Made by a program: the position numbers and the translations under genes. Shown here piece by piece: positions 35,754 through 47,465 of a stretch of 64,000 nt of DNA. This stretch comes from Siphonodentalium dalli. Lineage: Eukaryota; Mollusca; Scaphopoda; Gadilida; Siphonodentaliidae. A model generated the notes under the pieces. The model saw only the letters and a program-made list of their open reading frames with translations, did not search any database and was not told the origin of the DNA. How positions within the stretch are numbered: the first letter of the stretch is position 1; the number at the start of each line of letters is the position of its first letter. The stretch covers positions 228,672,578-228,736,577 of the forward strand of contig CP136062.1 of assembly GCA_032622095.1 (NCBI GenBank), in the 5' to 3' direction.

Positions 35754-36049
35754 CCAAATATATAAATAATATTCTTTTTGTTTTAGCGGCTGTAAAAGGC
35801 AATAATTGAAGGGCCGAGAATTTTGATTGAAAATTACCAAAATTACCAAGTTCGTTATACCCCCCCCCCCATGAATATTTCTTACGTTGACATGTAGGCG
35901 TGGCAGTTATTATTCAACAAGACTTAGACAAAAATATCATTGGTGAGAAGGAAACATGTGTTTTCTTCGGCAGAGACATTACAGTTCAGAATTTTGTGAG
36001 CGGAAAATTGCTTAGTTTATCTAGCCTGAACCCCCCCCTCCCCAGTCTC

Positions 36050-36565
36050 AATTTTGGTTTATATCAACATCTAATGGCAAGAGATAAGCTAGGTAATTTT
36101 CTATGAAAATTCTCTGAACTTCAATTATTGCCTATTCCTAATTCTGAACTGTAATGCCCCTGCCAAAGAAAAAACATGCTTCCTTGCCAGCAATGATAGA
36201 ACTAAGTCATATAGTCATATTGAATGATAAAATGAAACAAACTGGCCACAGCATTTAAAGTAAGAAAAATTCAGACAGGTGGGGGGGGGGTAACCTAGGT
36301 TATCTTCCCCACTGGGGGAGGAGGGGGAAATGTGCAGATCGGGAGAGATAAACTCTGTTACAATGGTATAGAATGAAGATGCTGGAAGCAAGCAAAGCAA
36401 TTTTCGGTCTAGTTCTGTTTTAGACTGATTGTATATCGCTTCACAGAAAATGCAGCTTTAGAGTTTCTTCACTCCGTGTTTTTTTCTTCCTGATTTAATA
36501 TGTTGTTTGATAAGCAACAGGATTTGAAAAAAATAACTACTGAATGAAGAAACTCTAAAGTAGCA
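36050..36565 (+). repeat. direct duplication, unit 2
   Basis: Shares with unit 1 the blocks 'agtcatattgaatgataaaa', 'gcaaagcaattttcggtcta', 'tatcgcttcac', 'agctttagagtttcttcac' and 'actgaatgaagaaactctaaa'. The last two are also mutually inverted, giving a small foldback at 36453-36563. Confidence 0.8.
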
Positions 36566-37656
36566 TTCAGAAGAGAACGTTGTGTTGAAATTGGATAAAT
36601 AGACAATAATACCAAGGTGTTCAGACAGATGTAATGCCTCTGTTAACACACACAACAGATTCTATTTTCAATACAACAAACCATAACGCATACATCTTCT
36701 CTATCCGATTAAGTTCGTCTTCTGAATCTGTAAATTAAGATATAACCCCATTTTACAAAATATTCACATCAGCTAACATATTAATCATCTTCAAAAGACA
36801 ATAAATTGGCTTCGCCGCATAAAAGTTCACGTTTTCCTAATTTTCTTTAACCGTATGATTATATACGTGCACACTAAGCATATAACTAGACAACATATTG
36901 CGCAAATTTGTGGTTCTTGCAATTTTTGTTCAAAACTAAGGTGATGTGTGCAGCTCTCTTAATTCAGATAGTTTAGCCTCGGCAATCTGCTACGGCAACC
37001 CCTTGCCGTGACCCGGTTTGCTTCAGCAATGCTGATTGCCATAGCCAATTATGAGGGCTGTTACCTGCATGTGTAGCTTCTATCAATTAATATATAGGCT
37101 GATAGATGTATATACACCAATTGGAGTACATAAGTAATAATGCCGATTGGGGTATACAGCAAATAGGGAAATTGCCGGACCTGATAAAGCGATCAAATTT
37201 TTCCCAAATGGCATTTGTCCAGCTGTGATCATGGGTAACATTTTTCAGAAACTGAAAAATTACGACGGTCCTGTACTCCTGTAACTATCTGGCTAGAGCC
37301 AAGGAGACCTTATTTTGAACAGAAACAAGAACTTTCCCAAATTTCCTGTCTGTGAAAAAGTACTACGATCCAGAAAAATTTAAATTGTCCTCCATTTGCA
37401 TACATTGTTTACATTCTAAGGATCTATTTTTCATAGTATGGGAGACCAAAATAGCAAAAGTTGCTGCATCTGCGTTCTGCAATTATACGGTAGTGGATGT
37501 GGGTCTTAACAAAGGCATTAAAAAGTAATATTTGTAAAGCCTTTTTATATAGTGCCCTAGTACTGTATATGAAAATGAGAGATTGGTATATAAACAGTAA
37601 TGTATCAACCAATAATGATGAACTAAGGGAATATGGAATTTATGCATCAGAAGTAA
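36566..37656. other. unassigned sequence
   Basis: No gene or repeat recognised. Short frames only. Confidence 0.35.
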
Positions 37657-37660
37657 TTTA

Positions 37661-37892
37661 CCCTTTCAGGACGGGAGCTTCACTGGTGCAGATCCTGTGC
37701 CAGTGCATTCTCTTATACATGCGAGTCTCCCATATGGATCCTTGCACTGGCTTACACGATCATGGTAAATATTGTTAGGCCAATGTATTCTCTTATATAT
37801 GTGAGACTCCCTAATGGAGACTCCCTTATATAAAAGAAGGCATTGGCACAGGGTTTTTCGCAAAATTTCAGGAAGCTCCAGTCATGAAAGTG
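37661..37892. mobile_element. family C element with two diverged hairpins
   Basis: The left end is CCCTTTCAGGACGGGAGCTT after TTTA. The right end, on minus, is CACTTTCATGACTGGAGCTT followed by TTAA at 37893. Two hairpin remnants begin at 37690 ('gccagtgcattctcttatac') and 37778 ('gccaatgtattctcttatat'). Confidence 0.85.
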
Positions 37893-37896
37893 TTAA

Positions 37897-38714
37897 GCAA
37901 GTACCTTACTCATATTTAAATTCTCGCAGTACTACCCATCGGTGCCGAATTTAAAACAGCATATGAGGGCAATTAGAGGGCTATTTTAGATATATTTTAG
38001 ACAATTATATTTACATATGGGCAACCAATCTAAATGCATTATTCATATATGTACATGTACATGTAAAGCGTCAAATCATGGTTAGATCTTTGATGTTGAA
38101 ATGCTTCTAGGATGTATATACATTTGATTGTATCGCAATGCGATTCTATAATGATACAATACATATCATGTCCTCTGCTTTTCGGGATACAAAAGTATAA
38201 TAAAATCAAGGAGCACTGCTTGTGCTGGTAGGTGAAATATGCCACTGCACTTCTAGATTATGTAAATGATCAAAATGACTCATAAGCATATACTGTTCTT
38301 TTCACATGCCTCCATATAAGCGCCTGGTGCTTGCTGTCAAATCCTCTTCTCTCACAGACTTACCATACTTCATCTTGTAAATTGTTGTATAAATCTGGTA
38401 TACAAAATATTGTTTCCACCAAAATGACTCATACAAACATTGAGAGATGGTTGTAAAGATACAATCAATGATTTTTAGATGAATAATTGTTCAAATATTA
38501 GAAATATCAATTTCAGTTCAGTTTCAAAAGCAATAAAGTGAATTGTGACATGTATTGATCATAATGTAAGTTTGTATTGTGATATGTATCATATCATTAA
38601 AATGTGTATTGCTACAGCCCTAAAGGTATTACAGAAGTTGTCACAATAGGACTATTAAACTGCATGTTTGGATGATTTGTTCAATGAGTGGTGACTTACA
38701 ATTATCTAGAAACT
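37897..38714. other. unassigned sequence (would be 3' UTR if the next exon is real)
   Basis: AT-rich. No convincing minus-strand AATAAA was found. Confidence 0.3.
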
Positions 38715-38857
38715 TCAGTGATGGTACGCTCCCCTATATTCAGTGACCAGATGACCTCCAGTATATGTTTCATCCCCGAAGTAGAGCACCTGTGTCCTGG
38801 GTTGGAGATTGCTGTCCCGACCCTTCACAACCTTGATCTTGTACCATTCTGATCTCC
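38715..38857 (-). CDS. candidate terminal coding exon, family not recognised
   Basis: On the minus strand a good 3' splice acceptor (pyrimidine-rich 'cctcttttgtag') is followed at 38857 by an open segment of 46 codons ending in TGA at 38717-38715. It includes EWYKIKVVKGRDSNLQPRTQ and later FGDETYTGGHLVTEYRGAY. The stretch is richer in GC than its surroundings and its codon use looks more like coding DNA than the nearby random frames. The reading phase needs two bases from an upstream exon, which I could not find in this window. It may be a last exon, a decayed exon, or chance. Confidence 0.35.
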
Positions 38858-40275
38858 CTACAAAAGAGGTCACAATTAATTAATTTCACAGGTAACTGTT
38901 GTTGCTTGTATTGTACTGTATGAGCCACTCAAGTATATGATTATACATTTGTACGTGACATACATGTACGGTGACAAATGATTAATTTATCTTAAAATAT
39001 AACTAAATATAATTTTCTGTAAAATGTTTTCCCCACATGCCTGGACATATGACCTCTCAGGCCTAGCTCTCTGGTATAATTAGAATTAATTTTTCGTAGA
39101 ATGCAGACCTGGAAGAAATGTGTCACCTCTATATATATAGCTGAGGTTTTACATAATCCGATTACTTGAATTCTTATTTGACAAGTTATTCGATCTAGAC
39201 TAATGATTATGTATGGTCCATAATATTTGATCGCCAAAATATCTGGAAACCTGGACCAAGCATCCGATTTGATTGCATTGATAGCACAGATTCAGCACTG
39301 TATTATGGTCTGAATCGATAATGGCATATTGACGTTCAAATATGTTGTCACCTCGCAACAATTGAGCTATTTGTCATGTTTACAACAAATTTAAGTCATG
39401 CGTAATTTTATATAGATATTTTATAAACTATTCTATATCATTGTTGTAAAACAAAACAAAACTTAAAAAATGCTTAATTCAAATTTATTGGAATGTTTTC
39501 GTACCCACGAATCGATGTACCGGTACTACAACTAAATTCAAAATGTGCGCCGGCCCTTGACTCAGCTAAAAATAATGTGATATATAGTTCGTACCAATCA
39601 TGGCATTGTATTAAAGTAGAGTCTGAAATGATACGGAATATGACAAGGTTTGCAGAATGGTGCTTGTCATTGAGTTATGCCCCTTGGTTTGCACACATGA
39701 AACGCTCAATTTTACCCACTTTTTTAACTCAAATTGGCCATTTTCAACCCAAAAACAGACCATGATAAAGCGAATGTCAGTAAATAAGATTCTTCCACCT
39801 GATAGAGCTATGTTAGAGCTGAGAAATATTTTAAATAGAAAAAAAGTTATCGTATCAATTCGAAAAAAAGGTCTTGCAAGCCAAGATGACATAATTCAGG
39901 GGAGAGAAATCGGGTTATTTTCCTGTATATAAACCCTGTTGCGTATCCAAATTTTTCACTTGTTTGACAACTTTCCCAGTTTTGTAAAATAAATAAACCT
40001 TCAAACCAGTAATGACACAGTTAACACAGGCTACACTGGCGGCTATGGCCCCAGATACTTATATTTCTATTTTTCAACCAAAAAACAAAGTTAAATTCTA
40101 AATATCCCAGTCGAAAAGGCAGTCTGAACAGACATATTACATCTGTATTCTGCTGACCAGAGCATATGCACTGTGATTATTTACTAGCCAGCCCCCCACC
40201 CTCCCCCGCATATGTTAAGATAATGTTCTTGCCACACCCTCCCCCCCCCCACCCCCTGATTATGTTAAGACAATG
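38858..40275. other. unassigned sequence
   Basis: Would be intron if 38715-38857 is an exon. The phrase 'attgagttatgccccttgg' near 39670 resembles old molluscan repeat tails. The overlapping frames at 39493-39932 show no domain. Confidence 0.3.
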
Positions 40276-40490
40276 TACTTGGTTATTTGGAAACACGACC
40301 AAGACCGTTTAACCAATATCAATACGCCTATTCGTTGGTGGTATCCGAGGAATTCCATTGTTGGAATGTTCCCTTAGCAACACATTTCGTCTTAAACATG
40401 TAAGAACGCAAAACTCCAAACAAATCGTAGGGAATAACTAATGCATGTATAATCACCCCCTCCCCCAAAATGTGAACCATGTTTATTTGG
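40276..40490 (+). repeat. direct repeat of about 220 bp, copy 1
   Basis: GGAAACACGACCAAGAC, 'ggaattccattgttggaatg' and 'aatcaccccctccccc' recur in the same order at 40658-40885. Confidence 0.8.
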
Positions 40491-40657
40491 CCGCTCGGTG
40501 TACATTCATTGATTCAATGCTTAATTGTCAAGTTGAAATCACACTATTTAATTATTTATGGAATATATACCATTTATATTGTGCTGGTGCTCACGCGCTG
40601 TTCGTGATAACTCAGTAGCTGACTTTGCCCCCTCTCCAACTCCAATGTACAAATTGA

Positions 40658-40885
40658 CATTACTCGGTCATTCGGAAACACGACCAAGACTAAATAACCA
40701 ACATTAATACGGCTTTTCGCACCAGGTATCCAAGGAACTCCATTGTTGAAATGTAACACGTTTCGTTAAATTAATGTCAATTTTATGTATAATTACACAA
40801 AATCGTACCACTCGAAATGAATCGTACAGAGTAACTGATGTATATATAATCACATCACCAACCCCCCTCCCCCAAATCATGTGAA
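40658..40885 (+). repeat. direct repeat of about 220 bp, copy 2
   Basis: Diverged second copy: GGAAACACGACCAAGAC, 'ggaactccattgttgaaatg' and 'ccccctcccccaaat'. It lies about 380 bases from copy 1. Confidence 0.8.
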
Positions 40886-40917
40886 CCGAAATGTTTTTGT
40901 TTTATCCATAGCAGACA

Positions 40918-41316
40918 TCTTCTTCTTCACATTACAGCTCGCTGTCATTTACTGACAATTATGAGCCGGTCCAGGTGCTACCATGGCCGAGTAACTTTAT
41001 AACCCTGTGGTGACTACAGTAGCGTTCTTTAACGTGCACACATCGAGGCGTGTACACGGGTCAGCCATTTATGTCCGCACCCGATCGGACAGCGTACTGC
41101 ACCACAACAACATACCTGGACAAATGTTGTAATGGTGGAAGTCGGCACTTTTGCATTCGGATCTTTATTCAGTGATCTCGAATGAGACTTTTCAGCCTTA
41201 CAAACTTGGTATCTGACCGAGTTCTGATTTTTTTTGTCAGAATACCCTGACCAGGTTGCGATCCACGGTCCGCTAGCATGAGAAACCAGTACGCTACCTC
41301 TCGGCTACTGACATAC
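40918..41316 (-). mobile_element. candidate tRNA-derived SINE
   Basis: On minus from 41316, 'gtcagtagccgagaggtagc' resembles a tRNA A box and, about 40 bases on, 'gtggatcgcaacc' resembles a B box with one mismatch. Further along, 'gtgcacgttaaagaacg' is a phrase I associate with lophotrochozoan repeats. The tail is not defined. Confidence 0.4.
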
Positions 41317-41345
41317 GTTGAATTTGGTTTTTGCCCTGTCGGTGT

Positions 41346-42438
41346 GATCATTCAGTGACTTGTCAAGCTGAAATCCATAGTATTTATAGCCTCTGAAACA
41401 AATACTCTACAAGCAAATGCGCCTAGTTCCGAGAACAACAGTCATAAATAGAAACTGCGAATAGTAACACACGAAGATAGGAAAAATAAAATGTCATTGA
41501 GTTATGGCACTGTTATGCCTTTGTTTGCCTTGTGTACTGCTACCTGAGAGTGTGAGTGGGACTGAAGATTTTGTGCAAACTTCAAAGCATATAATAATTA
41601 TTTTATTATAGATAATTCATAAATACCTGTGAAAATTTCAACCAGATTCCCCAATCCTTGATTTTCCAATCACCATGAAACATCTGTGATCATCCATTAT
41701 ATCGACATCATAAATGAGTCAAAGTTGTCTGCATGTAATGGGTTGTAGAATGTTGTTGTTGTTAATAGAGGATTCGAAAATGGCGGCATTCAGCAAAAAC
41801 ATAATGATAACTGCACTCGCAAAAGTAACAATATTAACTGTTGCTCCACATTGACATTTTGGATTACAGAATCTGGATTTGTATCTAAAAGCACAGATTG
41901 TCGACATGTTATCTGTAGAATGATTACTAGAATCATAGCTCATATATATCAATACTAATTGCTCTGAATTAATATTTAGCTGGCACATGCAACCATGATG
42001 ATGCAGATGGTTGTGTATAGTAGTGATTACCAGTCAACATAGAATTTGACTGCAATAATTATTTAAATTTATATGATATTCATTATTATGAAGATGTTTT
42101 GATTTTGATTATTTAATATTATATACATGTAATAGAGGTTCTGATTGTCTAAATCACTTTTGACACATAAAATGCAGAAGAATTACATTGTTTCAATCAT
42201 ATACTAGTACAGTAGGGTGATATCATTGAGAACAGAATCACTATTTTGTATTAAACTTAAACTACTGGTAAAATTTATGAATGAGTGACGTAATCGATTT
42301 ACCTTATTTGGGTTGTTATCTTATCATTGCGCGTAATTTAACGGAAACATTTAGGTCAATATTTAGAATGGGAACATCTTCTCAATGCATTTTATTAGAG
42401 TTGTGTCGTGAAAAACTGTTGTGGAAAATATAATAAAC
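41346..42438. other. unassigned sequence
   Basis: A minus frame (41719-41988) has a hydrophobic stretch but no other support. Nothing else seen. Confidence 0.35.
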
Positions 42439-42558
42439 ACAATAGTTAACTGTCATCAGCGACGAACGAAGTTTCTCCTCTCGTGAGATGCGAGGATTAT
42501 CCTGCGCATCTCACTCGAGGAGAAACTTCGTTCGTCGCTGATGACAGTTAACTATTGT
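42439..42558. repeat. near-perfect 120-bp palindrome
   Basis: Arms of 59 and 60 bases begin ACAATAGTTAACTGTCATCA and GCGACGAACGAAGTTTCTCC. They differ at two positions and one indel, and meet at GGATTATCC. There is practically no loop. Confidence 0.95.
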
Positions 42559-42734
42559 CTATTAATCAAAAGGGATGGGAGCACAAGTTATTCAACTTAG
42601 AATATTGCTCCTCTCCCTTAACAATATTGAAACGCAAATTATTAATTGTATATGGAATTATGTAGGACTCAATATTAGCTTATAATTGGAATGTAGTACC
42701 TAAAACGAGGAGGGTCGAGAATGAGGGTGAGGTA

Positions 42735-43095
42735 TAAAGTGAGTAGACAGATATCAAGGATGGGATGTAGGTCCTATGGCGAGCTGAGCCGAGTGTTGGA
42801 GCCTCAACAGCGAAGTCTGGCAGAGAGTTCCAGCTATTTACCACCCTCTACGTGAAGAAATATTTTCCTACGGCCTTGTTAACAATGGGCATCTGTAGCT
42901 TTTTATTATGTACTCTTGTTCTTCCTGATGAATGTCTTTCTAATAGGTCACAGGCATTGATATTGTAATGACCTTTCAACAGTTTATATACCTCGATTAG
43001 ATCTCCTCTAATTATTCGATATTTTAAAGACATCAGATTGAGTCTTATCATTCGGTCTCGTTGGTACTGTTGAGAATATATAGCGAGTTTGCGAT
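42735..43095 (-). pseudogene. non-LTR retrotransposon (LINE) reverse transcriptase, 3' end, broken
   Basis: Minus-strand translation gives RDRMIRLNLMSLKYRIIRGD, then IEVYKLLKG, a spacer and KYFFT. An in-frame TAG follows, and then RVVNSWNSLPD continues in the same frame. The order (LKYR.RGD.IEVYK, then a basic spacer, then FF..RVVN.WNSLP) is the familiar C-terminal end of CR1/Jockey-like reverse transcriptases. The frame decays after the last motif. The 5' side is cut off near 43096, about 20 bases before a family F transposon; only a few hundred bases of the LINE remain. Confidence 0.85.
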
Positions 43096-43115
43096 ACCCG
43101 TCCGACGGGTACAGG

Positions 43116-43861
43116 TAAAGGTCAATCCACACCGGACACGAGCGCGCGATTATAACGGCCGTTTTCTGTCGTCCGTATATAGGAGTTCGAAGCGCGCTAT
43201 TTTTATATTCACATCGCAAGCGACTGAAGCGCTGACCACGAGGCGATCACAGCAGTGATTTTATGCTTCGTCGATTTCTCGCTTTGCGGCGAACCAGCGG
43301 GATAATTGGGTCGCTGTCAAATAGAATATTTATACGGGCGTATTCATCCTATCTGAAGGCGACACATTCGTTCGTCGTCGCGATAACAAAGGTGGTGGAG
43401 GAGAAGAGAAAATGCCTGGCAAGAGATCGACGTAATAACAGGATCGTCTGGTTAATTTTTGGTCCCAATCCATTCTAAAGCTTGTGAAGTAACTTTGTCC
43501 ACAATTTGCATCCCCCACCCGGATAACAAAATCACAAGCTGGAATTATAGAATTAAATTCAATTAAACGCAATTGCTGTGAGAATTCCACTTGACATACT
43601 ATATTTGACAATTAAATGAGTTTGAAAAACTCTTACATGTATATGTTTAGCAAATTCTGATTAAAATGTCCGTATACATTGTATTTGTGACCTGTCTGTA
43701 AATGATGCACTCAATCGATTATCTACACAAACCATCGCGCGCGACGAAGCGATCCAGTCGCGTTCGGTGTGAATATAAAAATCGCGCGCTTAGAACCGCT
43801 ACGGACGACACAAAACGGCCGTTATAATCGCTCGCTCGCGTCCGGTGTGGATTGACCTTTA
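43116..43861. mobile_element. family F DNA transposon, complete, non-autonomous
   Basis: 746 bp. Left AAAGGTCAATCCACACCGGA, right its complement, with inverted repeats over roughly 110 bases that include 'cgcgcgattataacggccg'. TA sits at both junctions. CpG-rich ends contrast with an AT-rich centre. No transposase; the frames are short. Confidence 0.9.
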
Positions 43862-44228
43862 GTCGGCGAACATCGTCACTGTCACTTGGGTACTTTCAAT
43901 GCAGCACAAAGCGATAGCGATTTGGAACGGGTAGATGTGTCCCATTGACCGGTGACCTTTCACTACGATTTTCACTCAAAAGGTTCATGAATTCCATGAA
44001 ATTCCAGTCAGCCATGCGTTAACCTATTTATTGCAAGATTTCATTTGCAAATCTCGTTGATAAAGTTGTCATATTAAGCCAGGTTTTATGTTCAAATTCT
44101 CGAGGCGGCTTCTAGATAAATACGGAAGGCCGATCTTTTCACTACCAACTTTGTTCCCTGCATTAATGACATGTTATGGTTAATATAGAGTGAGTAGTTC
44201 GTGCTATATATGCAGTCTCGACCCATTG
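43862..44228. other. unassigned sequence
   Basis: Nothing recognised. Confidence 0.3.
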
Positions 44229-44900
44229 CAGGGACGTGGCTATAGAGTGTCTCCGCGTTAGGAGGGGTGTCCACATTCGAATTTCTAACTACACCCCTTG
44301 AACCATATCAAATCCACAAGTTTGCGCGTAATTACATTTGCACCCCCGGTTGGGCTTTGATTTTTCCCAACTGGTCCCTCACAACCGCCTGGATGGTAGC
44401 ATATTCTAAATGAATCCTAATATCCTAATATATAGTGTCTAACACCATGCAAATTCACCCCGCTTTGTTTTGTTTTCTTAAACTAATTATCAGTTTCTGA
44501 CTGGGGAGGGACCGGGACACACCGGATCGACCATGGTTCGGCCCGGTGTGTGAATTATTTTTAATCTGAACATGAAATTTGCTAGCATCCAGACTGGCAT
44601 CAAGCTTTCCAATTGTTGGTAATTTTGAGACCTGACACCCCCAAAGGTTGGGAAATTTCCAACAGTTTCTGATAGCCATTTCAGTCCAAATTTTTCACCA
44701 AAAATAGGAAAATATGCAAATGTTGGTCTTAAAACTACAAATTATCCACTAATAAATTGTTGGAAAATCAGACTAGGGGAACAATTTCAACCTATTGCTG
44801 GTGTGAAATTTCCAACAAATGTTGTGTCAGGTGTAAATTTTGAACATTGGGCCAAAGTTGGGGGGGGGGGGGGTGATACATATCTGTCGTCACGTCCCTG
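44229..44900 (+). mobile_element. CAGGGACGTG-family element, most complete copy
   Basis: 672 bp between CAGGGACGTGGC and the inverted CGTCACGTCCCTG. It has several internal short repeats of TTTCCAAC and a G run near 44860. The middle (44455-44640) matches the reverse of 9491-9680. The CAGGG start resembles hAT termini, but an 8-bp target duplication is not visible, so the class is open. Confidence 0.75.
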
Positions 44901-46826
44901 TCTCAACCCTTTGTACAATGGCATCAATATATCGTTGAGTTATCCATGTATTGCACATTTGAATACAACCGGTTAGTTACTTTATCGTACGAAGATGGGG
45001 ACTGATTTATCATTTTAATATATATTTACCATCTGAAAGGACATGGCGCATTTGAACCACAATGCTGGTGTATATTGTAGTGGGGATAATATAGGTCGCT
45101 AAAGACACGAAAGATCTATACATACTCTACAAAATCTAAGCATAATCAGTGCGAGTTTCAGCTGTTTTCTGTGTTTCGCACATAAGTGAAGCAAACGCTC
45201 TTTATTAAATCCGTATAACACACAGACTACATTTTAACACTTTTGATCGTTACCAAGTTTAACTTTTCAACCTACTCCCTTGCCCCGACCCTTCGATCTG
45301 TTGAAAGATTCCAAACCAATGTTCACTTAATATGACTAAATATTCCCCAACGAAAATAAGCGACAAATTCGGACTACTTTTTTTTTACTGAAAGTACATG
45401 CAGGACTTTATTAGACCCTGGATCTAAAACGATAAATTTTACACCGAATATTGGTTGGAAAATTTCACTATATAATCTATTTTCTAAGTCTGAAAATTCC
45501 AACCGATTTATAGTTAACACTCGATCGGTCTATGACTTGTAGAATCCAATCCAACTGCCGCCCCGTCATTGATGAAAGCAACTGATTACCCGGAGGCCCA
45601 TCTAATGTAAATAACAATTTCCAACAATCCATAATGGTAGGTATAACATCGGCCAATAAAGCGAATAACAATCGATCTATATCTTAATATCTTTTTTGTT
45701 GCAGTTGGCTCACCATACATTATCAGTCGTACCGGTTTGAAATCGCAAACTCGCTATACTATATCTACTACTCAGGGGAGGTAATCCCGGCCATCGACGA
45801 TAACTCTGCATGCTAGTCGCAAACGGTCCAGTGACGCATATACTAAAAACCCATTGCTGAAAGAAATGATCATTCAGATTATATTCTATACAAGGGAAGT
45901 ACGTGGTGGCAAAAACAAGAAGGCATTATATACAGTGACAGTGATGATGTGTAATTAATTAGTCGATAGATCCGACAGATCCGATTTGGGTAGCTACACG
46001 TGTAGATCCCAATTAATCCATGTTATCATCCCGGATAACATGTCACGACATCAGCTCGCACGCGGGCAGGTGTTTCTGGGATAGCCCTCCCAATCATGAC
46101 AGATCAAAGTACGCGTCGCAAAGCATGGTTGGTATATTCTGTCGCACTGAAAAAATGTGTTATTAACATGAAATGAGATGAATTAGACGTTATAAAATGG
46201 AAAATAACACAGGAATATTGCACGATTACAATGCACCCTCCGACTGGGCTTTCTGGTTATACGGGTCGTATTTTCTCATTGTTGGTAAGTATATTTCCAC
46301 CGGCTATGTGGTCCCGCTAGTTTGGTATATGACATTGGTGGGCCATGCTGACATGGTGTTAGGCATGGCAAAATGTTGGTGTTGAGAAAACTACCGTTAA
46401 GTTGTTGTTTCCACGGTGTTTGTTTAATCAGAGAAATTTGATGAAAAAAAGCGAGCCTGAGTGTCTGTATGAACATATATTTTAATCATGGCTGCGCTGG
46501 TATTTGTAAAACGACCCGAGTATCCATCTTGGTTATGGTTGGTTTACAACAACTAGAACAGCCATTATTAAAATATTTTACATATGTATGTTCTTGCATG
46601 AATGTTTTATGGAAATAATTGCTTTTCATCGATTCATTCAGATTTAGTAAAATCCGCGAAAATGACAACTTGAGAAAAACAAATATCGTAACATTATAGC
46701 AAAACTACTCAACCAGGTATTATTTCACCGCTAGTTGATGCGCATAATTTCCGATGTTGTCCAGAGCAAAATGACCATAATTTAAGCTGAAATTTCATGT
46801 GATATCATAGCACACATTTCTTCAAG
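44901..46826. other. unassigned sequence
   Basis: A small perfect stem 'catgttatc'/'gataacatg' lies near 46019-46042. ATCGCAAACTCGCTATA at 45742-45758 is the reverse complement of 43079-43095. No gene seen. Confidence 0.35.
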
Positions 46827-47465
46827 CCAGAACGAATACAAGTGAAGATGTGCAAATATTGTCTTGGACTCAGAGACAAAAATCATAAAACCTGGCAGCT
46901 ATGGGAGATACCGGCATATATCCACTTATGCTGACCGTACTCCACAATATGATTAAATACTACCAGACTGTTAAGAGGACTGGTGATCTTCTTCTTAAAT
47001 GTGCCTACAATCAATCATCAGAACTAGCGAAAAATGGTAAAAAATCGTGGGTAGGATTTGTAACCACATTGCTTGAATTTCTGGAGATGAACAATAAGGA
47101 CAAATCTGTAGTAAAGCACAAGGAGAGTTCAAAAGCTCTGACCAAACTAATGTATAGAAGTAAAAAAGGTCAGAAAAACAAATTAAGAACTTACAGGACG
47201 TTTAAGACACAATTTGGCCCAGAGCCCTACCTGGGGCAATGACATCGAGAGGCAGGTGCTAGCTCGTTTTAGGGCTAGTTCACACAGCTTGGAAATCGAG
47301 AAGGATAGATATTTAGGTATTGATGCAGATAAAAAATTGTGCGAATTATGCAAACTAGAAGTTGGAGACGAGCAACACTTCATGATGAAATGTCCAATGC
47401 TGGAGAATGTGCGGAAGCCTCGTTTGAATCAAATAATAAATAAATATCCCAATATCAAGGTATGA
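46827..47465 (+). pseudogene. non-LTR retrotransposon ORF2 C-terminal part, two frameshifts
   Basis: Frame one gives PERIQVKMCKYCLGL. It shifts near 46897 into MGDTGIYPLMLTVLHNMIKY, a potential LL.AY..N segment and GKKSW. It shifts again near 47220-47240, after FGPEPYLG, into RFRASSHSLEIEKDRY, then CELCKLEVGDEQHFMMKCPM. The ordered motifs (FCK..LG, GRYPL-like, GK.SW, RFR.S.H.LEIE.GRY, C..C...DE.HF...CP) are the usual tail found in many invertebrate and fish LINE-type proteins. The polymerase core is absent upstream, so the copy is 5' truncated, as LINE copies often are. It ends at a TGA at 47463. Confidence 0.85.

Noticed and set aside
38992-39237. Minus-strand frame vaguely like a Gypsy integrase C-terminal segment (KYYGPY, later HFFQV)
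   Set aside because: The spacing and remaining residues do not fit well, and no integrase core, polymerase or LTR lies nearby.
41719-41988. Minus-strand frame with a hydrophobic, membrane-like stretch
   Set aside because: No homology recognised, no splice or start context, AT-rich chance frames are common here.
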